The position numbers and the translations under genes are program-made. The notes below the pieces were generated by a model. It was not told the origin of the DNA, did not search any database, and worked only from the letters and a program-made list of their open reading frames with translations. Shown here one piece after another: positions 45,031 to 56,400 of a stretch of DNA of 64,000 bases; position 1 is the stretch's first letter, and each line of letters starts with the position of its first letter. Source of the stretch: Clytia hemisphaerica (lineage: Eukaryota; Cnidaria; Hydrozoa; Leptothecata; Clytiidae); assembly GCA_902728285.1 (NCBI GenBank), contig CACVBU010000491.1, positions 124,001 to 188,000 on the forward strand, written 5' to 3'.

Positions 45031-45416
45031 TATCAAAAACATTGATGTTGCTAAAGTAGCATTGTATTTCCCTAGAGAAAGTGAGTCATAATCTGAATGT
45101 TTCCTATAGAATGAATGTATCAGACTGTTTACGAAAGATGAGTTTGGCGTTGCTATAGTAACTGCTAAATGTATTTAAATTATTATGGAGTTTGTTCCGC
45201 ACTGGCCTTTTACTTAATTTTAGGTATTCTTATATAACAGGAATACGTCACATAATTGTTTAGGGTTCCTATTGGACAATGTAATCATGGCGGGCACTGG
45301 GAGTTGCATTGCTATTGGTTTCATTTTGAAAGGAGGTAACAATTACAATACCTTGAATAGATCAATTTACAATACTGTGCAAAACAACCCCCTGGTAAAA
45401 TGATGTCTGCAATGGT

Positions 45417-45427
45417 GAATAAAAAGG
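45417..45427 (+). promoter_or_regulatory. TATA-like box of recombinase copy 2
   Basis: GAATAAAAAGG lies about 45 bp before the ATG at 45470 and shares ATAAAAAGG with copy 1. Confidence 0.45.
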
Positions 45428-45469
45428 CCAAATCTGATCCAACACTCACTCCAGATTTGGAGCTGTAGC

Positions 45470-47339
45470 ATGGACAGCTCTAGAAGACTTTGTGTAAATT
45501 GGAAGTCTCTAGAAGGCGCAGCTCACGGGAAAAGACCATTGATCATTCGTCCAAATAACCAAGGTTTGTTTACTTGTCCTATAAGACTTTGTTTACACGC
45601 CGACTTCAAAAGTAGCCGTGGTTTGAGAAAACATGTATCGAACAAACATCCGTGGTACTACTTTGATCCCCAACCAGTGGTAAAACGTGAAGAGATGCAG
45701 AGAGCTATACCGAAAAAGAAAGCAGTTACAGCTGGGAAACCTGTTTTTTTTCCTTAGAAGAGGGAATCGGACTTCGCTTTGTGCTATGGTTGTGTACTTC
45801 TTGTGGAGGAGGAAAAAACCGAAAGGATGCCCGGCATATCGCCAAAAGAGCTATGAAGTTTTGTATGCACGCCCTCGGGAATAACGAAAGTGATAACGAT
45901 CTAACTGAGGAATTCGTCGATTGTTGCTTGAGTTCCACTTCTATATTCATTTCTTTTTTGAAACTTTTAGAGGAAGAATGGAAATTAAGCTCATCTGGAT
46001 CATTGAATTACGTGAAAGCAATTAATGACTTTGTGGATTTTCGAAAATCACACGGTGTTCCGGATAGCACGTTACGTTGTTTTACCGTCGTAGAAGTCTA
46101 CCTACGCCGAGCAAAGGAAAATTTAAGCAAGAAAAAGAACTTTGAGTGCAACAGAAATCTTGATTTAGAAACGCTTATAGCGAGAGACAGTTGGGCATCC
46201 ATCGAAGAAATGGAGGCAGTAATCCCTTACCATATGCAATCATTCAAACAAGTGATACACAAGTGCACCTTAGATGACGGTTCAAGGATGTTAGCAAAAG
46301 GTGATTTAGTTTTTTCAATTCGCTTCATCACAACACTTCTTTTTTGAGAGTTAAGTGCTCAAGACCAATGACTTTCCAATTTCTTACCGTCGCCATGATA
46401 AACAAGGCTCGTGCTAATGGTGGTTTTGTTGATCAAACCGAGTTCAAAACTGCTGCAAAATACATTTTTGATACCTTAATTATTGATGATGATGTTTTGG
46501 CTTTGATCGATCTATATTTAGTGCATATTCGGCCACGTCTCATCCAAAGTGCGAATATTTACTATTGTCGACGAATGGAACCCAATTTCAATCTTTAACG
46601 ACATCCATGACAATGCTTGTCCACGAAGCAATAGGTAAATACATCAATCCAATCCGATATAGACAGATTCTAGAGACTGAAAGCAGTGAGCGATTGTCAC
46701 TTGAGGAACAGCACTACATTACTGAGGATCAAAAACATAGTTCTCAAGTAGCAAAAATCTATTATAAAAAGAAACAATTTAGAGTTGTTGCAATCGAGGG
46801 CAAAAAGTGTATGGAGAAAATGACATCACGTTCTGCACATAATGGAAATTTGCTACATTTGTTCACTAATATTGATCTCACATATGACAGTGAAGTTTTA
46901 AAGAAAAGTCAACATATAATCTCAGACGTTGCTTCAAGTAGCTCTGCACCAAGCAATCCCATGGATCAATTGAATATAAACAGCACATGACCCTTATCAA
47001 CCTGTAGTCGAGGCTGATGACGCAATGGATTTGGTGATTACCGAATCTCAAATTGATGAGAAAAATGGAAAAGTTGCAGGCGTGCCATCTTTAAATGTGC
47101 AAGCCAATGAACATGTCATTAAAAATGAACTTTCAGAAGCGGGCAGTAAGTCTTGCAAAAACGTTAAGTTTACTGCTGAAGAGGATCGTTGTTTGAGTGA
47201 GGGAATCAAGAAATATGGCAAAACCTCTTGGGCTTTAATTCTTAAGGACAAGGCACTTAAATTTCATGAATCTCGATCTAGAGATTCTCTGAGAGTTAGA
47301 GCAGGAAGTGTAGCATTTAGAAAACTACATTGTACCTAG
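45470..47339 (+). pseudogene. Tyrosine recombinase with finger and Myb/SANT domain, copy 2
   Basis: Clearly homologous to the gene at 11.17-13.13 kb over its whole length: N-terminal finger (FTCPIRLCLHADF...GLRKHVSNKHPWYY), a helical region (SSSGSLNYVKAINDF), R in CSRPMTF, H/R in NPIRYRQ (H replaced by N), H in QKHSS, Y in KIYYKKK, and a Myb/SANT-like end (KFTAEEDRCLSEGIKKYG...SRSRDSLRVRA). Frameshifts: T8 run near 45.75 kb, T6 run near 46.34 kb, near 46.55 kb and near 46.99 kb. Two are single-base changes in homopolymers. The replacement of the first H of HxxR, if real, would add to inactivity. Confidence 0.7.
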
Positions 47340-47503
47340 TATTTTCATAATATATGGTTTTTGAGAAAACAATATAATCTTTTCAAACTAAGAGTCTCAA
47401 GAGGGTTCTGAAGCTCTTTTTTGTTCACACGAGAAATGCTTATAAGTAGGTTTGTCATGTTTCTATCTCTCTTTCTCGTGTTCAGTGTTGGAAATTTGCA
47501 GAC

Positions 47504-47899
47504 ATGACTGATAGTTCCATCGATATCTCAGATTTTTCTTCTTCGAGTGAAGATATTTCAGAATTCTCGTCTTGCAACGAAAAAACTTCTTCAGAAATGG
47601 AAAATATTCCAGAGACAGATTGTGAAGAAACTGAACCTTCTCACAGTCCTTTAGAGTCAGTTCAAGATATTTGTGTGCTTCAAGAGTTTTTCAAAAAAAC
47701 ATCCCAAGATCAAATCCTTTTCAAGACATTAAATAATGAGACTAGTCTCGTTGAAATTGACGAAAACCCAATAATCGAAGAGTTTATTGAAAAATACAAA
47801 GATGATCAGAATGTAATTGAAATCAATTTAATTACTCACATTTTTTCTAATTTTTTTTCAATAAATTTGTTACTTTCTTTTTACTTGTATGATAACTGA
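47504..47899 (+). CDS. small Ser/acidic protein gene, copy 2
   Basis: 131 codons without lesion, starting MTDSSIDISDFSSSSEDISE and rich in Ser, Glu and Asp throughout; a hydrophobic C-terminus (FFSINLLLSFYLY) follows. It starts 165 bp after the recombinase stop on the same strand. Copy 1 has a similar but frameshifted gene in the same place. The last residues run up to a MITE, so the true C-terminus may have been altered by that insertion. No known domain. Confidence 0.5.
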   Translation: MTDSSIDISDFSSSSEDISEFSSCNEKTSSEMENIPETDCEETEPSHSPLESVQDICVLQEFFKKTSQDQILFKTLNNETSLVEIDENPIIEEFIEKYKDDQNVIEINLITHIFSNFFSINLLLSFYLYDN

Positions 47900-47916
47900 T
47901 GATGGCGTAAGCCGAA

Positions 47917-48140
47917 AACCCGGGAGGGGGGGGGGTACTAGGTTTGCGAGGTGACGGGTATGTCCGAGCCGAAAATCGACCCTTTGAGAGACAAAATTTG
48001 GTGATTTTGGGACCCTTTGAGAGACCAACTTTTGAATTTGTACCCCTTGAGAGACTTTTGAGGAATGAGAAAAGGTACCCTTATGGCTCGCACATACCCG
48101 GCACCCATTTTGCCTAAGTAACCCCCCCCCACCCCCGGGG
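47917..48140. mobile_element. G/C-run-tipped MITE
   Basis: Left CCCGGGAGGGGGGGGGGTAC and right CCCCCCCCACCCCCGGGG tips, with repeated TTTGAGAGAC and AAAAGGTACCCTTATGG phrases inside. From memory, elements with CCCGGGGGGGTACT ends are common in stony corals. It sits directly after the small acidic gene. Confidence 0.8.
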
Positions 48141-48309
48141 CCGAAAAGCTTTTTATTAAATTTTTTCAAATATATTTTACTTCATAATTGAAATCAATTC
48201 TGATCATGTATTAGAAGAATTCATTATTAATTACGAAAGTTGATTATTAAAATATTTGTAATGTAGTCGTGTTTGTATTTATTGCTAATCTATCAATAAA
48301 AAACTTCGG

Positions 48310-49305
48310 ATAAATTCTAATTTATTATCACAACTGTAAAAAGAATTATCATATGTTGTAGCATATAGTTTCATCCTACCTCACCATGTCACAACCTTTT
48401 AGGCAGAAAAACTGTCAAGATCTAGATCCGCATCTGTTATCACAAGTTTCTAAAGAATTATCACATGTTGTAGCATATAATTTCACCCTACCTCACCATG
48501 TCACAACCTTTTAGTCAGAAAAACTGTCAAGATCTAGCTAGATCCCCATCTGTTATCACAAGTCTCTGAAGAATTACCACATGTTGAAACGTATAGTTTC
48601 ACCCTACCTTACCCTCTCACAACCCTTTAGGGAGAAAAGATGTCAACATCTAGATCCGCATCTGCTATCACAAGTCTCTGAAGAATTACCACATGTTGTA
48701 ACGTATAGTTTCACCCTACCTCACCCTCTCACAACCTTTTAGGCAGAAAAACTGTCAAGATCTAGATCCGCATCTGTTATCACAAGTCTCTGAAGAATTA
48801 CCACATGTTGTAACGTATAGTTTCACCCTACCTCACCCTCTCACAACCTTTTAGGCAGAAAAACTGTCAAGATCTAGATCAGCATCTGTTATCACAAGTC
48901 TCTGAAGAATTACCGAATGTTGTAACGTATAGTTTTACCCTAACTCACCCTCTCACAACCTTTTAGGGAGAAAAGATGTCAACATCTAGATCCGCATCTG
49001 CTATCACAAGTCTCTGAAGAATTACCACATGTTGTAACGTATAGTTTCACCCTACCTCACCCTCTCACAACCTTTTAGGCAGAAAAACTGTTAAGATCTA
49101 GATCCGCATCTGTTATCACAAGTCTCTGAAGAATTACCACATGTTGTAACGTATAGTTCCACCCTACCTCACCCTCTCACAACCTTTTAGGGAGAAAAGA
49201 TGTCAAGATCTAGATCCGCATCTGTTATCGCAAGTCTCTGAAGAATTACCACATGTTGTAACGTATAGTTTCACCCTACCTCACCCTCTCACAACCTTTT
49301 AGGTA
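48310..49305 (+). repeat. 112-bp satellite, about 9 copies (first block)
   Basis: The unit runs CTGTCAAGATCTAGATCCGC, then TCTGTTATCACAAGTCTCTG, AAGAATTACCACATGTTGTA and CCTCACCCTCTCACAACC. Divergence between units is low. It occupies the convergence zone of element copy 2. Confidence 0.95.
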
Positions 49306-49484
49306 GAATAAACCAGCTGTGCTGGAAGGTCAGCCCAATAAGCTTAAAACGATTAGAAGGAAGTACAATCAAGAAACCTAATTCGTTGTTAAAGTCAAAG
49401 AGGTTGAAAAGCTCATACTTCAGACGAAAAAATGTTTAACACAAAGTTGGATTTGTCCAAAGTGTACATGGGATAGATGTTGGA

Positions 49485-50040
49485 ATGGGGGCCCGGAGGG
49501 GGGGGCAGTCAGGCAAATTGACCGACGGGTATGTGCGGCGGTTAAGGGTATGTTTTTCTAAATATTAGAAATGCACTGTAAGGTTGGACTTTTGATAAAT
49601 GCACTGTAAGGGTGGAAATTTCAGCAAATCTGGGAAAAATTGCAAATTTTTGCTCGAAAATGTTGATTTTTTTTTGCTCTGAAAGAGTTTAAAATTGAAA
49701 AAATGCACTGTAAGGGTATGAATTTCACCGATTTAATTCTGCACTGTAAGGGTGCGATTCTAAAAGCCAATTTTTTCGCCGCACATACCGTCAGTAGGTA
49801 AACCCACTGCCCCCCCCCCCCCGTTGTACTAGGTTTAAAATTTTGGTAGATTTTTTCCAAATTTCGGTTTGATTTTCACCAAATTTTGGTCAAAATTTCT
49901 GGAAATTTTCGATTTTCGTGATTTTGGGACCCTTTTAAAGACTAACTTATGAATTTGTACCCCTCTGAGAGACTTTTGAGGCCTGAAAAAAAGGTACCCT
50001 TATGGTTCGCATCCATTTTGCCTAAGTAAACCCCTCGGGA
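49485..50040. mobile_element. G/C-tipped MITE interrupted by a second MITE
   Basis: GCCCGGAGGGGGG at the left and TTGTACTAGGTTT...TTTTGCCTAAGTAAACCCC at the right correspond to one element of the 47.92-48.14 kb type, split by the insert at 49493-49822. Confidence 0.6.
49493..49822. mobile_element. 330-bp MITE nested in a G-run
   Basis: Imperfect ~40-bp TIRs read GGGGGCAGT...GACGGGTATGTGCGGCG and the inverse ending ACTGCCCCCC. ATGCACTGTAAGGGT is repeated four times inside. Inserted in the G-run tip of another MITE. Confidence 0.75.
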
Positions 50041-50626
50041 AATTTCTCCTAAATCTGTTCGTTAGAATGTCTTAAACCTGTTCATTATTCTCTGAGAAAG
50101 TATATCCGAGGCGGTCGCTTTAGATGTTCACTGTTCACTGCAGCTTTCGTCACATTTGTCAGATTGATTTAAATGACGTGTTGAACCATTTAGACCCCTA
50201 GTATAATGTGAATGAGTAGGGGCATTTTATATTGAGGAAGCTGCGTCGAAAATTCCGTCCAGTTTCGATAACTCAATCAAAAGTTATGATGATTCCAAGT
50301 TTCTGTTAATATTACGCCACACTTTGACGTTCTTTTCTCTGCTTTCTTACACACAAAGACTCTCTCCAGACAAGAAAGCCTCAAAACTAATCATAAACAA
50401 GACGACTCGGAAGTCGAAAATTTCGTATAATAATCAAACATTGTATGACGAAATAGAGAAAATGCTTCGAACCTTGAAAATTTGAAAGGGATAAGACTGA
50501 GAAATACTGACCATAAAAAAATAACGAGGTCAAGCAGGGGGATATCTGCTATACAACGACGTGTGAAACGTGATGCCTGGTGGATATTGTACACAAAGGT
50601 CATGCAGATACCATTTTACTTACTCT

Positions 50627-50745
50627 CTCACCTGAATCCTATCCATAAACTATCATTCCCTTTTCTCACCTGAATCCTATCCATAAACTATCATTTCCTT
50701 TTCTTACCTGAATCCTATCCATAAACTATCATTGCCTTTTATAAG
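50627..50745. repeat. three-copy ~41-bp tandem repeat
   Basis: ACCTGAATCCTATCCATAAA plus CTATCATT and a CCTTTTCT spacer occurs three times head to tail. Nothing coding was recognised between 50.05 and 51.3 kb. Confidence 0.85.
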
Positions 50746-51316
50746 AAAGGCAAAGTCATGCTTGTTTGACCTTTGCAGATCTTGTTATTAGCATGGGGTC
50801 AACCTCCCTCCACCCGTTAACAGCCAAATACCATTAAAAATTGAAAATGGCTTCTTGATGGCCCCTTCAGGAACGCAATGCCAAGTTGAATACAATTAAA
50901 AACTCCACAGACTCCAGCATCGAAACAATGATAAGAAAATATCTAGGTAGTACACTCATTTATAAATCATTCTTGTGTTTTGTTGTTGGAGCTTCATCTA
51001 CTCTGTTGATGCACCATACTGTCACACACCTTTGGTGGATGCTGAAAAGTATTATCAGATTACACAGCTCAAAACTGTCTGGTGTTTGTCCAGTGTTATG
51101 TTACACAAATTCTTGACACTGGTCGGTCAAACACCGGACTTTTTTCTTTTACCCAGCAACAGAGTGATTCACATCTGGTCTTGTGTTAGGAAAGTTTTCT
51201 TGTTTGACACCAGCCTTTTTGTGTCCGGTACTTCAGTAGGGCCGCTGTGTAGGCAGGCGGTCTTAGCCTTATTCAACCTGACATTGCGTCCTATGAAAAC
51301 AAAGTTATTCCAGATA

Positions 51317-51471
51317 GACCTTTTGCTAGTCAAGATGTCAAATGATTAAAAAAACCAGCCTCAAAACAATGATTAGAAAAGTTAATGCCCAATTAGAATA
51401 ATTATGTGCTATAATGTGGTCATTGTTTTAGTGCTAAAGTTTCAACAGAACATACTGACTAGCAAAAGGTC
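51317..51471. mobile_element. 155-bp MITE, GACCTTTT tips, TA duplication
   Basis: GACCTTTTGCTAGTCA and TGACTAGCAAAAGGTC (last base of the inner arm differing) are flanked by TA (51315-51316, 51472-51473). Confidence 0.7.
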
Positions 51472-51549
51472 TATTAAACACCTTCCCATTCGTTACAATC
51501 AATAACTTTTTCCAATAATGACCAATGTTGGAAAAGATATGGAAGGATA

Positions 51550-52534
51550 GACCTTTTTTCAAAGAGAGAGCAGAAAAACAATGATAAAACCATGCATAAT
51601 TATTACAATATGCATGATACAGCAAGGACACTTGTATAGCGTAGCTGGACTGAGTACAACGGCTATTTCTCTTTCTCTTTTTAACACATGTCTGTTGGAG
51701 CGAATCCGCGAAATTAATTGAAATAATTAGTTGTTGCAAAGTTTATTAGTTTTCATAAGGGACTTTTTTGCAAGATTTTATATTTGACTTTATCTTGAAT
51801 GGAGATTTTTAAAATAAAATATAAGTTTGATCAATTTATAAGCCAAAAACCTTGAAAAAAGGGTCCTTCGAAAAAGTTAAATTGTAAATTACGTAAGTTA
51901 TTTCAAGGTATAACAAATATTTTAAACAATTCTGAGAAGGTTGAAGTTGAAAATGACGAAGAAAAAATGAGTAAAAAATAGCCTAAACTCGCCTAAACTT
52001 TCACCAAAGTACCCAAATCTTATAATGGCTATAGCAAGATGTCGAACAAGGAACGAAATACATCATACTACAGCTGCTAAAAGCAAAATCTAAACATCAT
52101 TCACGAGAAAAAAAATTTCTCTTTTTTAATGATTTGATTGTATAAAGGCGTGATAAAACTCATTATAAAGTAATTGTTCGATTGTTAATTTCTCGTTATT
52201 ACAATCATGTCAAAGGAATTTCATAAAATATCTTTAGCAACAAACTTTCCATGCAAAATCCATCTTTCTGACGATGGTTTTTCATTGTTAAGAACTTTTA
52301 TTTAAAAGTATTTCTGATTGGTAGAAAAAACATGAGGAACGACCTCTTATTGGTCAAAGAAAGACAATATCTATTATTACGACGACACACATGGTTCAAA
52401 GAAAATAAATTAGTGCTCAGACCAGCTACGCTATACAAGTGTCCTTGGATACAGTAATTATGCATGGCTCTATCATTATTTTTATGGCTGGACTACATAA
52501 TTATTCAACAGGACATCCTCTTTGAAAAAAGGTC
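51550..52534. mobile_element. 985-bp non-autonomous TIR element, GACCTTTT tips, TA duplication
   Basis: The TIRs start GACCTTTTTTCAAAGAG and continue about 115 bp with shared CCATGCATAATTA and CAAGGACACTTGTATAGCGT phrases; TA flanks both sides. It shares its first eight bases with the 155-bp element 80 bp away. No gene inside. Confidence 0.8.
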
Positions 52535-52854
52535 TATTGATTTCCACCTTCACATGTTTTGGGCATTCTCGGCCCAGTTTTTCAGAGGCAAAAATCAAAA
52601 AGTTTGTGGCCTGAACCTGGCCCGAACATCAATGACTTAGGGCTGAAAATTGTTTGAGTTTAGCTCAGTTTCGGGTATTTGTGCCATGCATATGGGTCGT
52701 TGTTCGGGGCATGTTATGGCGGGTCGTACCAATTCTCAAGGATTTGTAATAGACCATATGGTTATTGCCTATCAATTATTGGAATAGTTGTTTTGGAGAA
52801 CGCAACGGCCTATTAAATAACAAATTACTCAACATACATTACTTTCCCTCAGCC

Positions 52855-53425
52855 AATAAAAATGGAGAGAAAAGATGTCACGATCTAGATCCGCATCTGC
52901 TATCACAAGTCTCTGAAGTATTACCACATGTTGTAACGTATAGTTTCACCCTACCTCACCATGTCACAATCTTTTAGGCTGAAAAACTGTCAAGATCTAG
53001 ATCCGCATCTGTTATCACAAGTCTCTAAAGAATCACCACATGTTGTAACGTATAGTTTCACCCTACCTCACCATGTCACAATCTTTTAGGCTGAAAAACT
53101 GTCAAGATCTAGATCCGCATCTGTTATCACAAGTCTCTAAAGAATCACCGCATGTTGTAGCATATAGTTTCACCCTACCTCACCATGTCACAACCTTTTA
53201 GGCAGAAAAACTGTCAAGATCCAGATCCGCATCTGTTATCACAATTTTCTAAAGAATTATCACATGTTGTAGCATATAGTTTGACGCTACCTCACCATGT
53301 CACAAACTTTTAGGCAGAAAAACTGTCAAGATCTAGATCCGCATCTGTTATCACAAAGCTCTGAAGAATTATCACATGTTGTAACGTATAGTTTCACCCT
53401 CTCACAACATTTTAAAGTGAAAATC
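52855..53425 (+). repeat. 112-bp satellite, about 5 copies (second block)
   Basis: Same unit and orientation as the block at 48.31-49.31 kb. It ends about 10 bp from the helicase stop codon (53435, minus strand). The two blocks were probably one array split by the insertions between 49.3 and 52.8 kb. Confidence 0.95.
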
Positions 53426-53434
53426 ATTCAACAT

Positions 53435-56400
53435 CTAGTCGGACTGGAAGGGATCCTCATTGTCGAAGTCGTTATATATGGCACCTTCTCTGTCTTTTCT
53501 GATTTCGATGTCGTTTGCAAAGAGTTTCTCGTCCCTGATTTGCTCTGCGACCCAATGGAAAACCTCCATACAATTCCTCCTCAACCAAGCTGAAACGTGA
53601 AGTACAACTTCATGAAGAGATTATTTGCATCACAAGGATATAGCTCAAAATATACAAGCATACTGAACGCAAACAGCCTATTGTCATAGTAAAAACGGTT
53701 GATATAAATATTTATTCTTGAATAAAGACCCTGGACATTTTGCAGTTAATTCTATTGGCATGGAACTTACCGCTGACGGCAGGATCTTTCTTTTCCTTCA
53801 ACGTTGCCGTTCTGAAAATTGCCAGACGCTTTTTTAGTGCCAGCCCATCGTCACCACCGCCAAAGTCTGGGAATTCATTCGTTGTAATAAAAAAGCCACT
53901 GTTGTAGTGGCAGGAAGTGACGCTCTCGTGTATCTTTAAAAAAACAAGATAGACAAATGGATCATAAACAACCGAAACAAGATTGGCCATGCTCAGGATT
54001 TTTCTCAAAAAATAACAAAACAGCCAACAGAACTGTGCTGGAAGAAATTAAATGTTGTAATTAAGAACAAGATTGAGGAAAGGATCGGAAGCTTAGAGCT
54101 TATTACCTTGTAAGATGCGCTTAGCATCCTCACAGGACAATGACTCTGGTGTCCATTCATCCATTACAATGACTTGCGTGTTTTTATTGACATCAGCTGC
54201 CGAAAATCTTCCATCAGGGACAATGCAGCTGATGAACTTCGATGGGACGAGTCCTAGTATGAAAGTAAAATTATCTTTTGAATTCTGTTGAGACACGAGG
54301 ATAGAGACGGAATGGGAACATGGTTTAACTGGAGCTCACCTTCCATTGGACAGAACCAACTGCTCTTGCCACTGTCGGGTGGGTCAACCAATATCAATTT
54401 TGCCTCTTTCTTTGGAAACTGTTGGTGGAGAAGTATTTGATAATATTTGACCAAGAACTCCTTTCTAATTGCCGGGTTGGGGAAGCTGTTTTCTATGCCT
54501 GAAAAAAAGGAATGAGAGTTACTCCTGATGGCGCCACTGTTGACTGAAATGATGTCCACGACCCTCAAGTGTGCAACAGAAGAAGTATAAAAAGGATTAA
54601 CAAGAGTAGTAAACATACCTTCGATAAAGGGCTTCGGATTTGGAATAGCACGGTGATCATAATTGACAAAGGAGCGCAGAGAGCCTTTCAGTTGTGGGTT
54701 GTTTTCGAATTTCTTCTCTCTGATGTTGAAATAATAGCCCTTTTTCACTTCCACATAATTGTAATCGACAATTAAATTGGGCAGAATACGGCAGTCTGGT
54801 TCTTGCAACAAGCGAATTACTTCAAAGTACGATTGAGCAAGCCCGTCAGCAACGTAAGGATTCTTGAACATCCGTAGCACAAATGATTTGACACTTTTGT
54901 AAGAATAATAAGTGGATTTGGACTCTGGTATGAGCTTGTGCATTGTGAGCTTGTCCCATTGTGCATGCGGCAACTTGTCTCTTGCATCACTCGTTTGACA
55001 ACATCGATACCTTTGCATAATTTGCTAGTCGGCCTCAAACCGTGCAATCCCGGCGGGGCGGCTAGTAGTGAGTAAAAGAAAATAGAGAGTTAGATACACC
55101 GTTACTGCCTTATTTAGGTTAACATGGTAGCATTATTATTCTAAACCCAAAAAAATGATTTCAAGTGCCGTAAAAGTTAAGGAAAAGTTCATACCATTTG
55201 AATGCTTTTCAAGAAGCCTGAAGTCGACGGTGAATTGGCGCAATTGATGAATACCATCTTCGATAATATTTCTCCCAAAACAGTTTGTTGCTAAATAGAT
55301 ATTAGCTGGCTTTATGTTTTCGTCCACAGGGATATCGTCTACTTGTTGTCCTTGTTCTGTGGCCTTTTGTCGGTCAATCCGCATTTTATTCAGTATTATT
55401 TTCTGCAAAGGTTCGGCAAGGTTGTGGTCCTTCAAGACAATGTACAGTTGCCTTGAGGAAAATTCCACAATTTTCTCGATGCTGGCACCTAAGAAAAATG
55501 AAAAAAAAAAATAATTGAAAATTAAATTTCGCATGCTTTTTCTCCTAAAAGTTGTGACAGTATGAAACAAGGCGTAATTAACGGTAACAACGTGTGGCAA
55601 TTTTTTGAAAACATGTGACAAGGAAATTTTACAAAGTTTTTCTCGTAAAAGTTGCGACAGTGTGAAACAAGGCGTAATAAACAGTAACAACGTGTGGCAA
55701 TTTTTCAAAAACATGTGACAAGGAAATTTTCCAAAGTTTTCCTCCAAAAAGTTGTGACAGGGTGAAACAAGGCGTAACTAACGGTAACAACGTGTGGCAA
55801 TTTTTCAATAACATGTGACAAGGAAATTTTCCAAAGTTTTTCTCCTAAAAGTTGTGACAGTGTAAAACAAGGCGTAATTAACAGTAACAACGTGTGGCAA
55901 TTTTTTGAAAACATGTGACAAGGAAATTTTACAAAGTTTTTCTCCTAAAAGTTGCGACAGTGTGAAACAAGGCGTAATTAACGGTAACAACGTGTGGCAA
56001 TTTTTTGAAAACATGTGACAAGGAAATTTTACAAAGTTTTTCTCCTAAAAGTTGCGACAGTGTGGAACAAGGCGTAATTAACAGTAACAACGTGTGGCAA
56101 TTTTTTGAAAACATGTGACAAGGAAATTTTACAAAGTTTTTCTCCTAAAAGTTGCGACAGTGTGAAACAAGGCGTAATTAACGGTAACAACGTGTGGCAA
56201 TTTTTTGAAAACATGTGACAAGAAAATTTTCCAAAGTTTTTCTCCTAAAAGTTGTGACAGGTTGAAACAAGGCGTAACTAACTGTAACAACGTGTGGCAA
56301 TTTTTCAAAAACATGTGACAAGGAAATTTTCCAAAGTTTACCTCTTCCGTTAAGGACGGTACACGTAGCAATGTTAAACCCACTCGTCATGATTTTCTTG

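Noticed and set aside
48310..49305. Regular direct repeats suggesting a CRISPR array
   Set aside because: Units are contiguous 112-bp tandem copies without unique spacers, in a eukaryotic intron-bearing context.
50975..51349. 124-codon plus-strand ORF rich in Cys, Phe and Leu
   Set aside because: No recognisable motif, no splice or start context, overlaps another random ORF and runs into a MITE.
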